Below, in pieces: positions 48,233 to 59,500 of a stretch of DNA of 64,000 bases. The stretch's first letter is position 1, and the number at the start of each line of letters is the position of its first letter. The notes below the pieces were generated by a model that did no database searches, was not told the origin of the DNA, and worked only from the letters and a program-made list of their open reading frames with translations. Source of the DNA: Psoroptes ovis (lineage: Eukaryota > Arthropoda > Arachnida > Sarcoptiformes > Psoroptidae); contig PQWQ01000020.1 in the NCBI GenBank assembly GCA_002943765.1, positions 744,001-808,000 of the forward strand, given 5' to 3'. Made by a program: the position numbers and the translations under genes.

Positions 48233-51200
48233 TAATGCAGTGGTAAAAATACCCAATATATTTATTTTTGAAGAAAAAGATTCAATTCAAAATCAGCGGT
48301 GAAAATTAGAACAAGGAGATTATTATTATATTTAATCGATTTTTATTGATGATTTGTTTATTCGATAATGATTTGATTTGTGATTCATTGATGATGATGA
48401 TGGATGAATGAATGAACAAGCACTTTAATTGTTTCAAAAGTTATGTTTTTTATAAAAAACATTAAATTAAAATTTGAAAATTTTTCATTTCGTTCAATCC
48501 AATGTTATGATATAATCATTTATTATTATATAAATCAGCCTTGAATATGAATTGATGAAATGATGACATGCTTGATGATGATATTAAATCATTAACTATT
48601 GATCATGTTGAATATTAATGAACAAGGAATGTTATAATTTGAATTTAAAATTTAAAATTTCAATACTAAGTAATAATATTAATTATACACTAACTAATAA
48701 TAACGACAGCTAACGGTGTTGAGCGTTGAAAAATGTTGGACAGAAAAAATATCTGTAAATAAAAACACATTATCAGCATCAAATGCTATCAATCACTTGC
48801 TATTATTATTTCCATAACATATTTTTCAATTTAAATTTTATATCATTCAACTATCAGCAAAAAATTATTTCGACGATAATGTTATCATCATTATTATCAT
48901 ATGTTTTTTGCATATATGTGTGTTATATGCATTTATTTTTGGTGTTGAAAATGGATAGTAGCATATATTATAATGTATTGAAAATGTGTTATAACGAGCT
49001 TATGGTGTTTGCGTTTTTTCAATTTAATTTCATTATTTATTTGATCACATTTCTCTTTTCACTTTTGCATAGTTTTTGAATTATATTCTCATATATAATT
49101 CAAATAATTTATTATTTTCGTTTTGCATAACTCATTAATGATCAAAAATGATGCATTTGTGTAAATATAATACATGTGTGACGACTTGATGCTGCATAAA
49201 TTTTCACTGTTTTGTTTGTACACATGAAAATTTGCTGTCGGTGTTCGCTTGGTATTTTTTCACTTTGACAATTTTCAAATTTGAATGTATTTTTGATGAA
49301 AAATCAATCAATTAATTCCTATTCATTCGTTTATTAATTAATTTTTGCAATTGTTGATGTCCATTATTTGATTCGATATGATGACTATGGTCGAAAAAAT
49401 TGATTAATTTCACTATTTTTAAATCAGATTATTTGTTATCATTTCATTATTATTCGATTATTCAGACTAACACTTCAAAGACGACAATTCTGTTGAAAAA
49501 CTCACATTTTTTTCAAATATCAAACAGAAAAAACTCGAAAAAAATTTGGCCTTCGACCGAATTCGAGTCGATATGTGTGTGTGTGTGTGTTGGAGTAAAA
49601 ATTATACCACTTTTACTACTTTAAGTCTAATAAGTGTAATAATAATAATACAATTAAGTGTAAATAAATAATTATTCACTTGAATAAATAAAAATACTGA
49701 TGTAAATATATGAATATTTTTACAAACACACTATTTTATAAATGAATGTGTGTTTATATTTTAGTCAATCAAATAATGATAATGAAGACTATTCAATCCG
49801 ACGACGACGAGAAATGATGATGATATTGTGTTGTGTAGATATTCATATATTCGAGTTATATTATGGTCTCGAATGTGTTAGTTGGTTGAAATGATAAAGT
49901 TTTAAAGGTTTTTTTCAAAAAATTTCAAGAAATTCGAAGTTCTTTACATTTTTGTGTGTACAATCGTATATTCACAGTGTTGGTCTAATGTCATTTGTTG
50001 TTGTTATTATGATCTGTAAATTGACATATGTGTTTGTGTATAAATTTGATGATTGTTATTATTATTATTATCATCGTCAATAATAATAATAATTTTATCG
50101 AAAGCAAGTTTATCCTTTTGGGGTTGATTTTGGGTTGAAAATAAAACACATTGTTTTATATGTGAAACAACACTCTATTTACATGTGTTGTTGTGATGAA
50201 ATTCATGATGAATATATAATAAAATGAGTATCAATATATATTCAAAACACTATGCATGTATCAAAGAAAATGGTGAAACAAATAAATAGTCACCAAATAT
50301 ATATCTTGAGCATACAAAGTGTATGCAATAATAATAAAATTTATACAGAAAAATTTTAATCTAAGAAATGACATGAGAGTTGTGTGTATGCTTTTGCACT
50401 TGAATAGTGAATACACAAAAAACAATCATGAATGGTCAATCATGCGAATATAAAAAAAGTGAACAATTTTTGATTTCCATTTTTTTTCAATCAAAAAATC
50501 GAATGTTTTGAAAACTAAATTTGACTTGTAATCGATCGAAGAGAACAAACAACAATATCTCAATACCAGAATGTGTGTGTGTGCATACACGGGAAACAAT
50601 GATGATTGAAAATTCAGGCGAAAATAAGAAAATTTTCTCAAGAAAATTTTAAATTTCTCAAAGATGATGATTATACCATTCATACATGATTGAAATTTAT
50701 GATTCGAATCGAAAAAAATATATGGGGGTTTTCATTACATACATTGGTTATCTAATCGAATGATGAATCGTTGATTTTGAATTTGGTTGTTGATTGGTTT
50801 CACACGTGTTTTGTGTTTCATAATTGAAAATTCACATTTCACAAGTTGGAATTTTTTTTCTTTCCAAAATTAAGATGATCACAAATGAGAATGTGTTTTC
50901 TTCGTACAGAATTGGTTTGAATTGATTTTGGTTTTGAAGTTTGAACCGGTCAAATCAACAAAATTCAAAATTATTCAATGATTTGTTTGATGGACAATTT
51001 TATTCATTGAATAGTTTTACACGATGTGAAGATGATCATTCAACGATGATCGATCAATGAATGAAATTGAATTCATTTTTGATTTGTTCTTTGTTGTTTC
51101 GGTTGAAGAGAGAGAGAAAACGAAAGACAAAAAATGCACACACAATAAACAAGTGTAAGAAACAAATAATAAATACGATCAAACGAACATTTTCTTTGCC

Positions 51201-51691
51201 AGGTCTTTTATTTTAATGGCTGTTTTGGTTGGTTATGTTGCTGTTGTTTGGTTGTTGGCCATTTGTATTATTTTTGGCCATGTTGTTGTTGTTGTGTTTG
51301 GATATTTATTCAGCTATGTGCCATAGCATTTTTCGGGTGATTTGTGGTGATTTTTCCTAAGATTTTTTTCTTCGATTATTGCTTCAAATAAAAAAATATT
51401 TATTTTTTTATAACATGAAAATTTGTATATGCTTCGGGATGGTTTAATGACTTTGATGATGATAATAATATTAATAACCAACATCATGTTTGGCTAATTC
51501 ATGCCTGTGTGTGAATATAATGAATACTTGCAAGTATATGCATGTTCGAGGTAAATGAAATGAATTTGAGATGAAATCTTGAAAGAAAATTTATTGTTAT
51601 GCCCGTTTAAATTATCCATTGTTTTTATTATTTTATGATAATTATAACTAAAGATTTCAGTTTGGAAAGTAATAAATTATATCAATTTGTA
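48233..51691. other. Non-coding stretch left of the retrotransposon
   Basis: AT-rich. It holds a GT microsatellite (49574-49591), ATT/AAT triplet runs near 50060-50095 and GTT repeats near 51281-51297. I recognise no gene; the longest open frame (98 codons at 48783) is hydrophobic by composition alone. Confidence 0.45.
49574..49591. repeat. GT dinucleotide microsatellite
   Basis: About nine GT units. Confidence 0.7.
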
Positions 51692-51775
51692 TTAGGTTGT
51701 TGTCCGAAAAGTTCTTGCCGATTTTCCAATTATTTTCTACCAATATAACCGGTTAAAACTTTGCGGACAGCCTAA
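51692..51775. mobile_element. Mariner-type MITE, copy 4 (84 bp)
   Basis: TA flanks at 51690-51691 and 51776-51777. The left end TTAGGTTGTTGTCCGAAAAG carries a 3-bp insertion compared with the other copies. The right end AAAACTTTGCGGACAGCCTAA is its inverse. It lies only about 60 bp left of the LTR retrotransposon. Confidence 0.85.
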
Positions 51776-51835
51776 TATATATTCTTGAATTATCAGAAAA
51801 ATTCAGATGAATTTTTCAATTATTATAATTCATAT

Positions 51836-52049
51836 TGTAACGGCATTTATATAAAATCCTGCGCGCCTCTCCCAGAGCTACCCGAGGATACCATCACTGA
51901 CGATGGGCGTCAAATGGATACCTGGGAATAATTCACCGAAAGGTGACTTAAAAACTGTAACATAAGTTTCGTATGAATGTAATTATTTAAAACCTAAAAT
52001 TGTAAATAAAGCATGTTCGTTTTCTTGTGCAAATTGACCCTGTGTTACT
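51836..52049 (+). repeat. 5' long terminal repeat (~213 bp)
   Basis: Begins TGTAACGGCA and ends near GTTACT; the last base could be 52048 or 52049. It contains a TATATAAA box (51848-51855) and an AATAAA signal (52005-52010), as expected for promoter and polyadenylation in one LTR. No difference from the 3' LTR was seen. Confidence 0.92.
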
Positions 52050-52062
52050 GGTGCCAAGAGCG
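52049..52062 (+). other. Primer binding site
   Basis: TGGTGCCAAGAGCG starts right at the LTR edge. The TGG start pairs with a tRNA 3' CCA end. The matching tRNA species is not identified here. Confidence 0.6.
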
Positions 52063-52213
52063 TTTTTTTACTCACCCTCCATTTTATTGTACCTTGTGTG
52101 TACCACTTATCATCATTTTCATCAAACACACTTAGTGTGTGCTCTTCATCTCATCATTCTACGTACTCGTGTTGTATTGGCTGATTCACGTCACGTCAAC
52201 TTGGTCATCAAAT

Positions 52214-53329
52214 ATGGCGGCAACCGAAAATGTACAACATGCCTTAGGGCATTCATCATTATCAACTGTGAGAAGTCAAATCACAGCAATGTTCAACCGT
52301 TGGCAAACCAACGATTTGATTGCATCATCCGAAAATGCTGAAAAATTCCGAAGTTGGAAAACAAAGATGGCTGACCTTCATGAGCAATTGATCCTCGATA
52401 ATCCAGAAAATAGTGAAATCGAGAAGACCGTGTCTACCTACAATGAAAAAATTATCTCCTTGAGTAAATTTTTTCAAGACAAGAAACAATCTTCGATTGT
52501 ACAACCGAAGCAAATCAGCATTAATTTCAGTGGAAAACCACGTGATTACCCTGAATTTATTGCTTCATTCCATGCTGTTATTTCATCAAACCCATTTTCA
52601 CCAGAAGACCAATTTCTGTTGCTGAAAAATGCTCTACCACAATGGCTACGCAACATCATGCCAATAATCCCATCTAAAGAAAATTTGGACAAAGCTTGCC
52701 AGATTTTAACCAACAAATATGGATCGACTGAGGAAGAAAAAGAGCGTCTACTATCGGTTATTAAACGATATACGCCTCGTCGAGATGAAATGTTATCATC
52801 AATCGTGGAGAAAGTATCATCGATTTGGAATCGATTGTTGGAAATTAACGTACCCGAAGAACGTATTGACGAGTTATTTCGCTTAAAACTTTGGGAAATT
52901 CTACCTTTCAATCTGGCGAGGGAACTGAAATCAGAAACGCCACCGTTATCGATCCCAGCAATGCTGAATCGTCTTTCCACAAGAGCAGCCATAGAGCGCT
53001 CATTGAAGAACATTCGTCGATCCAATGTTCAGCGTAATCAACCCCGAGAGAACAACAACACGTGCAAATTGTGCAACGCCACCAATCATCACACCACAAG
53101 TTGTAAAACTGGCTCTGTATCGTCAAGAAAAGAAATTGCCCAGCGCAAGAAATTGTGTTTAAAGTGTTTGTGTGAAGGTCACCGAATGGCAGAGTGTAAA
53201 AGAAACATGGTGTGCAAATTTTGTAAACAACAACATGCTTCATCATTATGTACGAGAAACCAACCAAAAATCAACAATATTAACGACATGATGCCTGAAG
53301 ATCAATTCGAACAAGCAGCTTTAAACTAA
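52214..53329 (+). CDS. gag: Retrotransposon Gag, BEL/Pao-like layout
   Basis: 371 residues from the ATG at 52214 (MAATEN). An in-frame ATG exists upstream at 52139, but its extra hydrophobic 25 residues are unlikely to be Gag. A middle region has the character of DUF1759, the capsid-type domain of BEL/Pao Gags: a FSGKPRDYPEFIASFHAVI start, then a long helical stretch. Three cysteine knuckles follow: CKLCNATNHHTTSC (CX2CX4HX4C), CLKCLCEGHRMAEC (same spacing) and CKFCKQQHASSLC (CX2CX3HX4C), with RKKLC between the first two. This triple set closely follows BEL Gags. It should form the RNA-binding, particle-forming protein. It ends at TAA 53327-53329, immediately after a frameshift site. Confidence 0.85.
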   Translation: MAATENVQHALGHSSLSTVRSQITAMFNRWQTNDLIASSENAEKFRSWKTKMADLHEQLILDNPENSEIEKTVSTYNEKIISLSKFFQDKKQSSIVQPKQISINFSGKPRDYPEFIASFHAVISSNPFSPEDQFLLLKNALPQWLRNIMPIIPSKENLDKACQILTNKYGSTEEEKERLLSVIKRYTPRRDEMLSSIVEKVSSIWNRLLEINVPEERIDELFRLKLWEILPFNLARELKSETPPLSIPAMLNRLSTRAAIERSLKNIRRSNVQRNQPRENNNTCKLCNATNHHTTSCKTGSVSSRKEIAQRKKLCLKCLCEGHRMAECKRNMVCKFCKQQHASSLCTRNQPKINNINDMMPEDQFEQAALN

Positions 53330-56313
53330 TTGGCCCATCCAGGAGCCCTCGACAGGTAATCAAGATACTCATGATGATAAACAGCAAAGAAACAGAGGCC
53401 CTATTCGATCCCGGGGCGACCATTTCAGCAATGTCCATTAATAAATGTAAATCTTTGAAATGTCCAATAAATAAATTTAAAAATAAACATAATGTGTCAC
53501 TTGCAAATGGTTTGAAAGTATCTTGTCTTGGATGGGCGAAAACATCAGTTGAAATCGGCGAAATAAAGAATGAAGTAATATTTTACGTATTTGATAAAGT
53601 CCAGTTCGAAACAATAGCTGGCTTGAATATAATCGAAGATTTTGAGCTGGATAGATTGGGTCGTCAAGTATATCAACGTGGCAAGAAGATCCCAATGCCG
53701 AAACTTGGTCGACAACAACCAACTATCAATGCAACCGTCAATGACTTTGCTCAATGCATAGAAACGATCAAATCACAGTTCGCCAATCTCTTCACTGGGA
53801 TTGGCTGCTCCGACAAAGTGTCACATACCATCAGACTGACATCCAACAAAGTGATTTGCCACAAACAGCAAAATATCCCAATACATTGGGAAAATGAAAT
53901 TGTCAAACATGTTGAAGAGTTGAAACAACTAGACATAATTGAAGAAGGCAACGGTGAATATCGATCTAGAATCGTCCCGATCAGAAAGAAAGACAATTCG
54001 ATCCGACTGGCAGTGGACTACAGAGATTTAAATGCGATATCAAAAGCTGACGCGTACCCGATGCCAAATCTTCAACGAACAATCTTGGATGTTGCTAAAG
54101 CCAAGATTTACAGCAAACTAGATCTTAAACGTGGATATTATCAAATCAAAATGCATCCACAAAGCCGTGACCTGACTGCTTTCGCATTGAAAGGAAAGTT
54201 GTACCGATTCAAGCGAATGCCGTTCGGATTAGTCACTGCTCCGGCGACCTTCCAACGACTGATGACAACTATTTTCGGTCACCTCCCTTTCGTCAAATGT
54301 TACCTTGATGATGTGATAATCTTCAGTGAAAATGAAAATCAACATCTCGAACATCTGGAGACAGTGATGAAAATATTTAGTCAAGAAAATCTGAAACTCA
54401 ACGCAGATAAGTGTGAATTCGGTCTGAAAGAAATCGACTTCCTCGGCTTTCACATCAACGGTGGAAAAAGATCGATTACGTCCAATAATAAGGAAAAATT
54501 GCTAAAATTTCCGATACCAACGTGTCAACGAGAACTGAAAGCCTTCGTCTGCCTGGCTAATTTTTATCGTTCGCTCATACCGAATTTCGCCGAATTAACC
54601 GACCCGTTACGAGTGTCGTACAACGCCAAAGGGAAATTTCGCTGGGAACATCAACAAATCGAAGCATTTACGAAGCTAAAACAGCTGATTAAAGATGACC
54701 CAACGCTTCTCTTTCCCGACATCGAGAAAGAATTCTTCCTGACAACCGACGCATCAAGAAAAACTATCGGTGCTGTCTTAGAACAGGAAATCGATGGCGT
54801 AAGAACTCCAGTGGACTTCTTTTCAAGAAACTTCACTGAGACTCAGCGGAAGTACGGAACCTACGAACAAGAAGCAACGTGCATTGTGGAGGCTCTCCAA
54901 CATTGGAAATTATTGCTCCTTGGAAAGCCATTCACAATCGAGACAGACCATCGTCCGTTGCAATGGTTATGGTCAAAGAAGGATTGCGCTGGCAAATACG
55001 CGAGAATGGTGCTTGCAATCCAGGAATTTCAAATCAAAAACATCGATTACATCAAGGGAAGCGACAACGTGATTGCCGATACGCTGAGCCGCATCCAGCT
55101 TAATTGCATTGCAGATCCTGAAAATGAAATCATTCGAAACAACAGGAATGATTTCAGACAAGTCAACAACAAATGGTATTACGTCGACAGATCAACACAA
55201 GAAGAAAAATTGCGATTGTACATCCAAAATGACCAGACAAAGAAAGAAATATTGCAAGCAGTGCATAATAATGGTCATCTTGGCAGATTTAAAAACGAAG
55301 AAGAAATACGAAAAAGATTTTGGTGGCCGAGATGGAAGACAGATGTACGAAACACCATCAAAAACTGTGAAAGATGTCAGAAGTTCAAAGACGATGACGA
55401 AAAGACACGACTACCGATGAATCCGATGGATCCGGTAGAGCCAAACTGGCATAAGCTTGCCATGGACATATGTGGTCCATTGAGTCAAACAGAAAATGGC
55501 AATCGCTACATCGTGGTCGTACAAGATTTTGCGTCGAAATTCACAGCGGCAAAACCAATGTCATCAATAACAGCCAATACCATCATTCTATGGCTAATAG
55601 ATCTATTTGGAACATTTGGATGGCCCAAAGAAATAGTTACCGACTTAGGTCCACAGTTTGAAGCCAGAGAATTTAAAGAATTCATAGAAAGAAACCACAT
55701 AAAATTGACGTTTGCCACATCAGGGCATCATCAAACGATCGGTCTGGCAGAACGAGCAATACGAACAATTGAGACAATGATCAGATCAACTGTTCATCAG
55801 CAGAACCAATGGGACGATTATTTACAACAAATCGTGTCAGCGTACAACGCGACAGCCCACCATACAACGAAAATGGCTCCCTTCAAAGTCATGTATGGAC
55901 GAGAGATGACAACGCCTTTGGATTTACGGTTCAACATCGTTCATCGACTAGAAGACATAACATCATTGGCCAGAACCAGAATAGACAATATACATCGCGC
56001 ACAAGAACATCAGAAGGCGCAGTATGATCGGAAAAACAAAGTCGAGTCAATACGAACCGGTGATTTGGTATTATGGCATCGACCTGAGATTTATGCTCAC
56101 TCTTCGAAAAAGCTGAATCAAAAATGGCGAGGACCATTCAAAATCGTGGACGTCCAAGGGTCGAACGTGATTCTGGAAGGAAGAAACGGGCTTCGGCAGC
56201 AGATCCATAGGAACCACGTCAAGAAATTCCATCATTCGGAACCGGTGAGACTCGACATGATTCGCAGAAGAGGAAGACCGAGACGAAGCTCGGCACCTGA
56301 GGGGGAGGTGTAA
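53299..56313 (+). CDS. pol: Retrotransposon Pol, Ty3/Gypsy type
   Basis: Open from 53299 in the -1 frame, so it overlaps gag by 31 bases; its first ATG is at 53371 (980 residues from there, used for numbering). Aspartic protease: FDPGAT at 12-17, with DPG where DTG or DSG is usual. Reverse transcriptase: catalytic Asp251 and YLDD (311-314), with FGLVTAPATFQ just before. RNase H: Asp460, then ETDHRPL (524-530) and IADTLSR (568-574). Integrase: HHCC zinc finger (H632, H636, C666, C669), then D699, D758 and E794 (36 apart), and a GPF module near 921-923. The reverse transcriptase and integrase are clearly Gypsy-like. The stop (56311-56313) lies in the first bases of the 3' LTR. No frame break was seen. 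Confidence 0.93.
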   Translation, partial: RSIRTSSFKLIGPSRSPRQVIKILMMINSKETEALFDPGATISAMSINKCKSLKCPINKFKNKHNVSLANGLKVSCLGWAKTSVEIGEIKNEVIFYVFDKVQFETIAGLNIIEDFELDRLGRQVYQRGKKIPMPKLGRQQPTINATVNDFAQCIETIKSQFANLFTGIGCSDKVSHTIRLTSNKVICHKQQNIPIHWENEIVKHVEELKQLDIIEEGNGEYRSRIVPIRKKDNSIRLAVDYRDLNAISKADAYPMPNLQRTILDVAKAKIYSKLDLKRGYYQIKMHPQSRDLTAFALKGKLYRFKRMPFGLVTAPATFQRLMTTIFGHLPFVKCYLDDVIIFSENENQHLEHLETVMKIFSQENLKLNADKCEFGLKEIDFLGFHINGGKRSITSNNKEKLLKFPIPTCQRELKAFVCLANFYRSLIPNFAELTDPLRVSYNAKGKFRWEHQQIEAFTKLKQLIKDDPTLLFPDIEKEFFLTTDASRKTIGAVLEQEIDGVRTPVDFFSRNFTETQRKYGTYEQEATCIVEALQHWKLLLLGKPFTIETDHRPLQWLWSKKDCAGKYARMVLAIQEFQIKNIDYIKGSDNVIADTLSRIQLNCIADPENEIIRNNRNDFRQVNNKWYYVDRSTQEEKLRLYIQNDQTKKEILQAVHNNGHLGRFKNEEEIRKRFWWPRWKTDVRNTIKNCERCQKFKDDDEKTRLPMNPMDPVEPNWHKLAMDICGPLSQTENGNRYIVVVQDFASKFTAAKPMSSITANTIILWLIDLFGTFGWPKEIVTDLGPQFEAREFKEFIERNHIKLTFATSGHHQTIGLAERAIRTIETMIRSTVHQQNQWDDYLQQIVSAYNATAHHTTKMAPFKVMYGREMTTPLDLRFNIVHRLEDITSLARTRIDNIHRAQEHQKAQYDRKNKVESIRTGDLVLWHRPEIYAHSSKKLNQKWRGPFKIVDVQGSNVILEGRNGLRQQIHRNHVKKFHHSEPVRLDMIRRRGRPRRSSAPEGEV
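53320..53347 (+). promoter_or_regulatory. -1 ribosomal frameshift site and hairpin
   Basis: The heptamer T TTA AAC (53320-53326) is in the correct X XXY YYZ register of the gag frame and is followed at once by the gag stop TAA. Pol is open in the -1 frame from 53299. Five bases after the heptamer, GGCCC (53332-53336) pairs with GG-A-GCC (53342-53347, one bulged A) around the loop ATCCA. Heptamer, stop and spaced stem together strongly suggest that Gag-Pol is made by -1 frameshifting. Confidence 0.8.
56299..56308 (+). other. Polypurine tract
   Basis: GAGGGGGAGG sits directly before the 3' LTR, the usual place for plus-strand priming. It lies inside the last codons of pol. Confidence 0.8.
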
Positions 56314-56522
56314 CGGCATTTATATAAAATCCTGCGCGCCTCTCCCAGAGCTACCCGAGGATACCATCACTGACGATGGGCGTCAAATGGATACCTGGGA
56401 ATAATTCACCGAAAGGTGACTTAAAAACTGTAACATAAGTTTCGTATGAATGTAATTATTTAAAACCTAAAATTGTAAATAAAGCATGTTCGTTTTCTTG
56501 TGCAAATTGACCCTGTGTTACT
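56309..56522 (+). repeat. 3' long terminal repeat (~213 bp)
   Basis: Reads identical to the 5' LTR throughout, including the TATATAAA and AATAAA signals, and is followed by ATATTG. The end may be 56521 or 56522. Confidence 0.92.
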
Positions 56523-59500
56523 ATATTGTAATATCGACATACGTATTTTCAAAGTTTTTATTTTAAGAAAATTCCTTAAAATAAAATTAACAAGTGAATG
56601 TTGGTAATTTGTTCGGCTTTAATGTGTCCATGTTTGGGCAATTTAAGAAATGTGGTTCAAAAATCAGTCAATTTTTGAATTTTAGTCGAACATGGTGCAA
56701 AAAATAGAAATGAGAAAGTTTTACTTTTCATTTCGCGCTCAAATTTATGTGCTCATTTATGATATACATCAATCACTTTGATGAGATATACATTTAATAT
56801 GTGAATCAATGGTCTAAAACAGGCACATAAAGCTTTAGGGTGAATTTTCAGATGAAATTCATCGGCACTCATTTCATTGACTGTATCCATTGACTTTGTA
56901 TTCGCTTGTTTTCACCGAAAAAAAATGATGATGAAATTCACCGTAAAATTTCTTAGAGAGTAAGAGAACTACCTTTGAAAATGGAATATTGAATTTTGAA
57001 GAATTAATTTGAACAATTGATCAATTGATACATTACATGCATTTGTATAAGATTTTGAATAAAATTTCTTCAACTTTGGTTGATTCATTTAGAAAAAAAT
57101 TCAAGACTAGACACTGCTAGACACCGGAATAAATGCCGAAATATGAGAAATATGTATTTCTCTAATAATGATTATTTGTAATATTTTCAAAAATGAAAAA
57201 TCGATTATTTTTCAAAGATATGATACATATTTACTTGTATATATGTGATTCTAGTGTGTGTTGTTTCGAGCAAAACGTGAACATTGTTGAATTGGCTTTG
57301 TGTTTTTTGTTTTTGTTACTACCACCAAAAACAAAAATAACAAAATGTGAAAAAATATTTACGACATAAATTTGTCTACAAAATGTCCATAGTGACAACC
57401 ATTTAACACACCACTCATAGAGTTATCAAATTTGCTAAATAATTTCGAACGAAATAATGTTTAAGTGTTATGTTGATAATATGAAATGGTGGAAAATGAC
57501 ATAAATTAAGATTTTGTTTTGTTTTGTTTTCCTAATTAGATGGCCATAAATTATTTTGTTGTTGTGAACAATGAATTTGTTGCTGGTTATTTTTTTTCGT
57601 ATTTCATTATTTATTATTTTAGCCCAAAAATGTCAAATGTTAACCAAGCACCTGGCAAAAATTTGATAAAATGAAAAAAAGTGTTATTAGTGCATTATTG
57701 ATCATTGATTCATATGCTTGTGTGTGTGGGTTCTGAGGTGCCCAAGAAACCCTTGACAAAAACTATTGTAATTATTTATTTTTATTTTTTTTTTTTTTTG
57801 AATTTGTATTTTCAAAATATTTTTGTCCTAATAACCTAATGATTGGAAAATGTGTGAAAAAAAATTTCCATTTTGTCCTGCACGTTTTCTATTTATTTAT
57901 TCATTTTTTATATACTTTGACAAGCTCGAAAATCGATTTTTATTTCAAAAGGTCAATGAATTATTACTATGATTATCCATCATCACCCGATAAACCAATT
58001 TAATCAATTGAAATGATGAAAAATGATCTTTGACCTTAATCCTTTTGGTATCGGAAAATTTTTTGATCGAAGATTGTAATCGAATGTTGAATTGAAAATG
58101 AATAAATATTTACATTTTGATTCGATTTGAATTCCAAGAATTGAATTCAATTTTCATTTTTTAAAATTTTCATTCGAAACTTCCTTGAATATTTATAATG
58201 ATTCCGAAAAAGTTATTAATTTGATTGATTTTGTGATTCCATTTCATTTAATTTCTTCACTTGGGAAAATTTTCTTTTCAGTATTTCTCCGCCGTTTCAT
58301 ATTCATATTTATTCGATTCGAATTTCTTGGAATTTTATTGATTCATCTCTTCCATACTTATTATTATTATTATCGATCATTATTCGAATCAATCAATTGA
58401 ACTGTTTTTGTCAAATTAATCGGATTAATGTTTGTTCATTCTATAATGATGGTGATGGTGACAAATATTGATAAATATTTTTATTCAAAAACAGGATTAA
58501 ATCGACCGCATCGAGTCTAAAATCATTTCGATTTTTATCCAGTACAAATCATCGATCGAATTCAATTCGATTTTCATCCATTTTTGACGAAAGTTTTGTT
58601 TAAATGTTTGGAAACCCTTCCGTAGTTCATTATAAATTTCCAATGAAATCGATAATAGCATCATATTGCAAATGTTGATGACATACAAATAAACACAATT
58701 TAAATGTTTGTTGTCAAAACAGCTAAATATGTTTGAATTGTCAATTTCTATTTGGTAACAATTGATTTGTCCGAAATCAAACTAAATTAGTTTCATCAAT
58801 TATTCTTAACGTTTCCGATTAGTAAAACGTGATATTCGAACATTCGATTATTTATTAGCATTTGTTTATTTAGATCATCAAATTGAAAAAAAAACATTTG
58901 TATATCATGATTGGTTATGACATAATAAACAAACAAATAAGTGCTCACGTTTGACCGTTGGTCAGCATTGAGGAACAATTGGTTTGGTAATATAATGATC
59001 AACGATTGAAAAATTCCAGATTCAGAATTCCTGGGAATTTTTCCAATTCATAATGTGTTTTTTTCATTCGTTCATCGTCCGACAAAAATGAATTCATTTA
59101 TTTATTCATTTATTTTTTCTTTCATTCAACAACAAATGTGAATTTCAATTAATTGATTTCATTTCATCTTAATGATGCTTTTCCTGTTTTGAACACTAAG
59201 AAAGAAATGAGCAAGACGCTCTCATATATTACTTGGTGCATATGATGATTCATTTGGCAAAAACATCATAAATGAAACCTTTTTTTACGTTTGTTCCTTG
59301 TATTTTAATGTCGTAAAATATCATTAATCATTTCAATAATGATGATTGAATATTGATTGAAAAATCGTCTTTATTTGTTGCCGAGTTATCAGCAGAAATG
59401 GAAATTTATTATATTCTTGTTTCAATTATTGAATTATTGAATTTTTTCTCGGTCCAAATTTATGATTTATATTCATTTATTTGCTCTTGAATCTCCAATC

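Larger units (their letters stand above)
51836..56522 (+). mobile_element. Complete LTR retrotransposon (BEL-like Gag, Ty3/Gypsy-like Pol)
   Basis: About 4.69 kb from the first base of the left LTR to the end of the right LTR. The order is LTR, primer binding site, gag, pol (protease, reverse transcriptase, RNase H, integrase), polypurine tract, LTR. The two LTRs read identical, and the flanks show ATAT on both sides if the LTR ends in ...GTTACT, consistent with a target duplication. All reading frames are open, so the copy is young and probably competent or nearly so. There is no envelope-like frame. The coding part has clearly higher GC and different codon use from the host genes. Confidence 0.93.

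Noticed and set aside
52139..52213. Upstream in-frame ATG of gag, giving a hydrophobic N-terminus
   Set aside because: Could suggest a signal peptide, but Gag proteins do not usually have one, and MAATEN at 52214 gives a normal start; kept only as an alternative.
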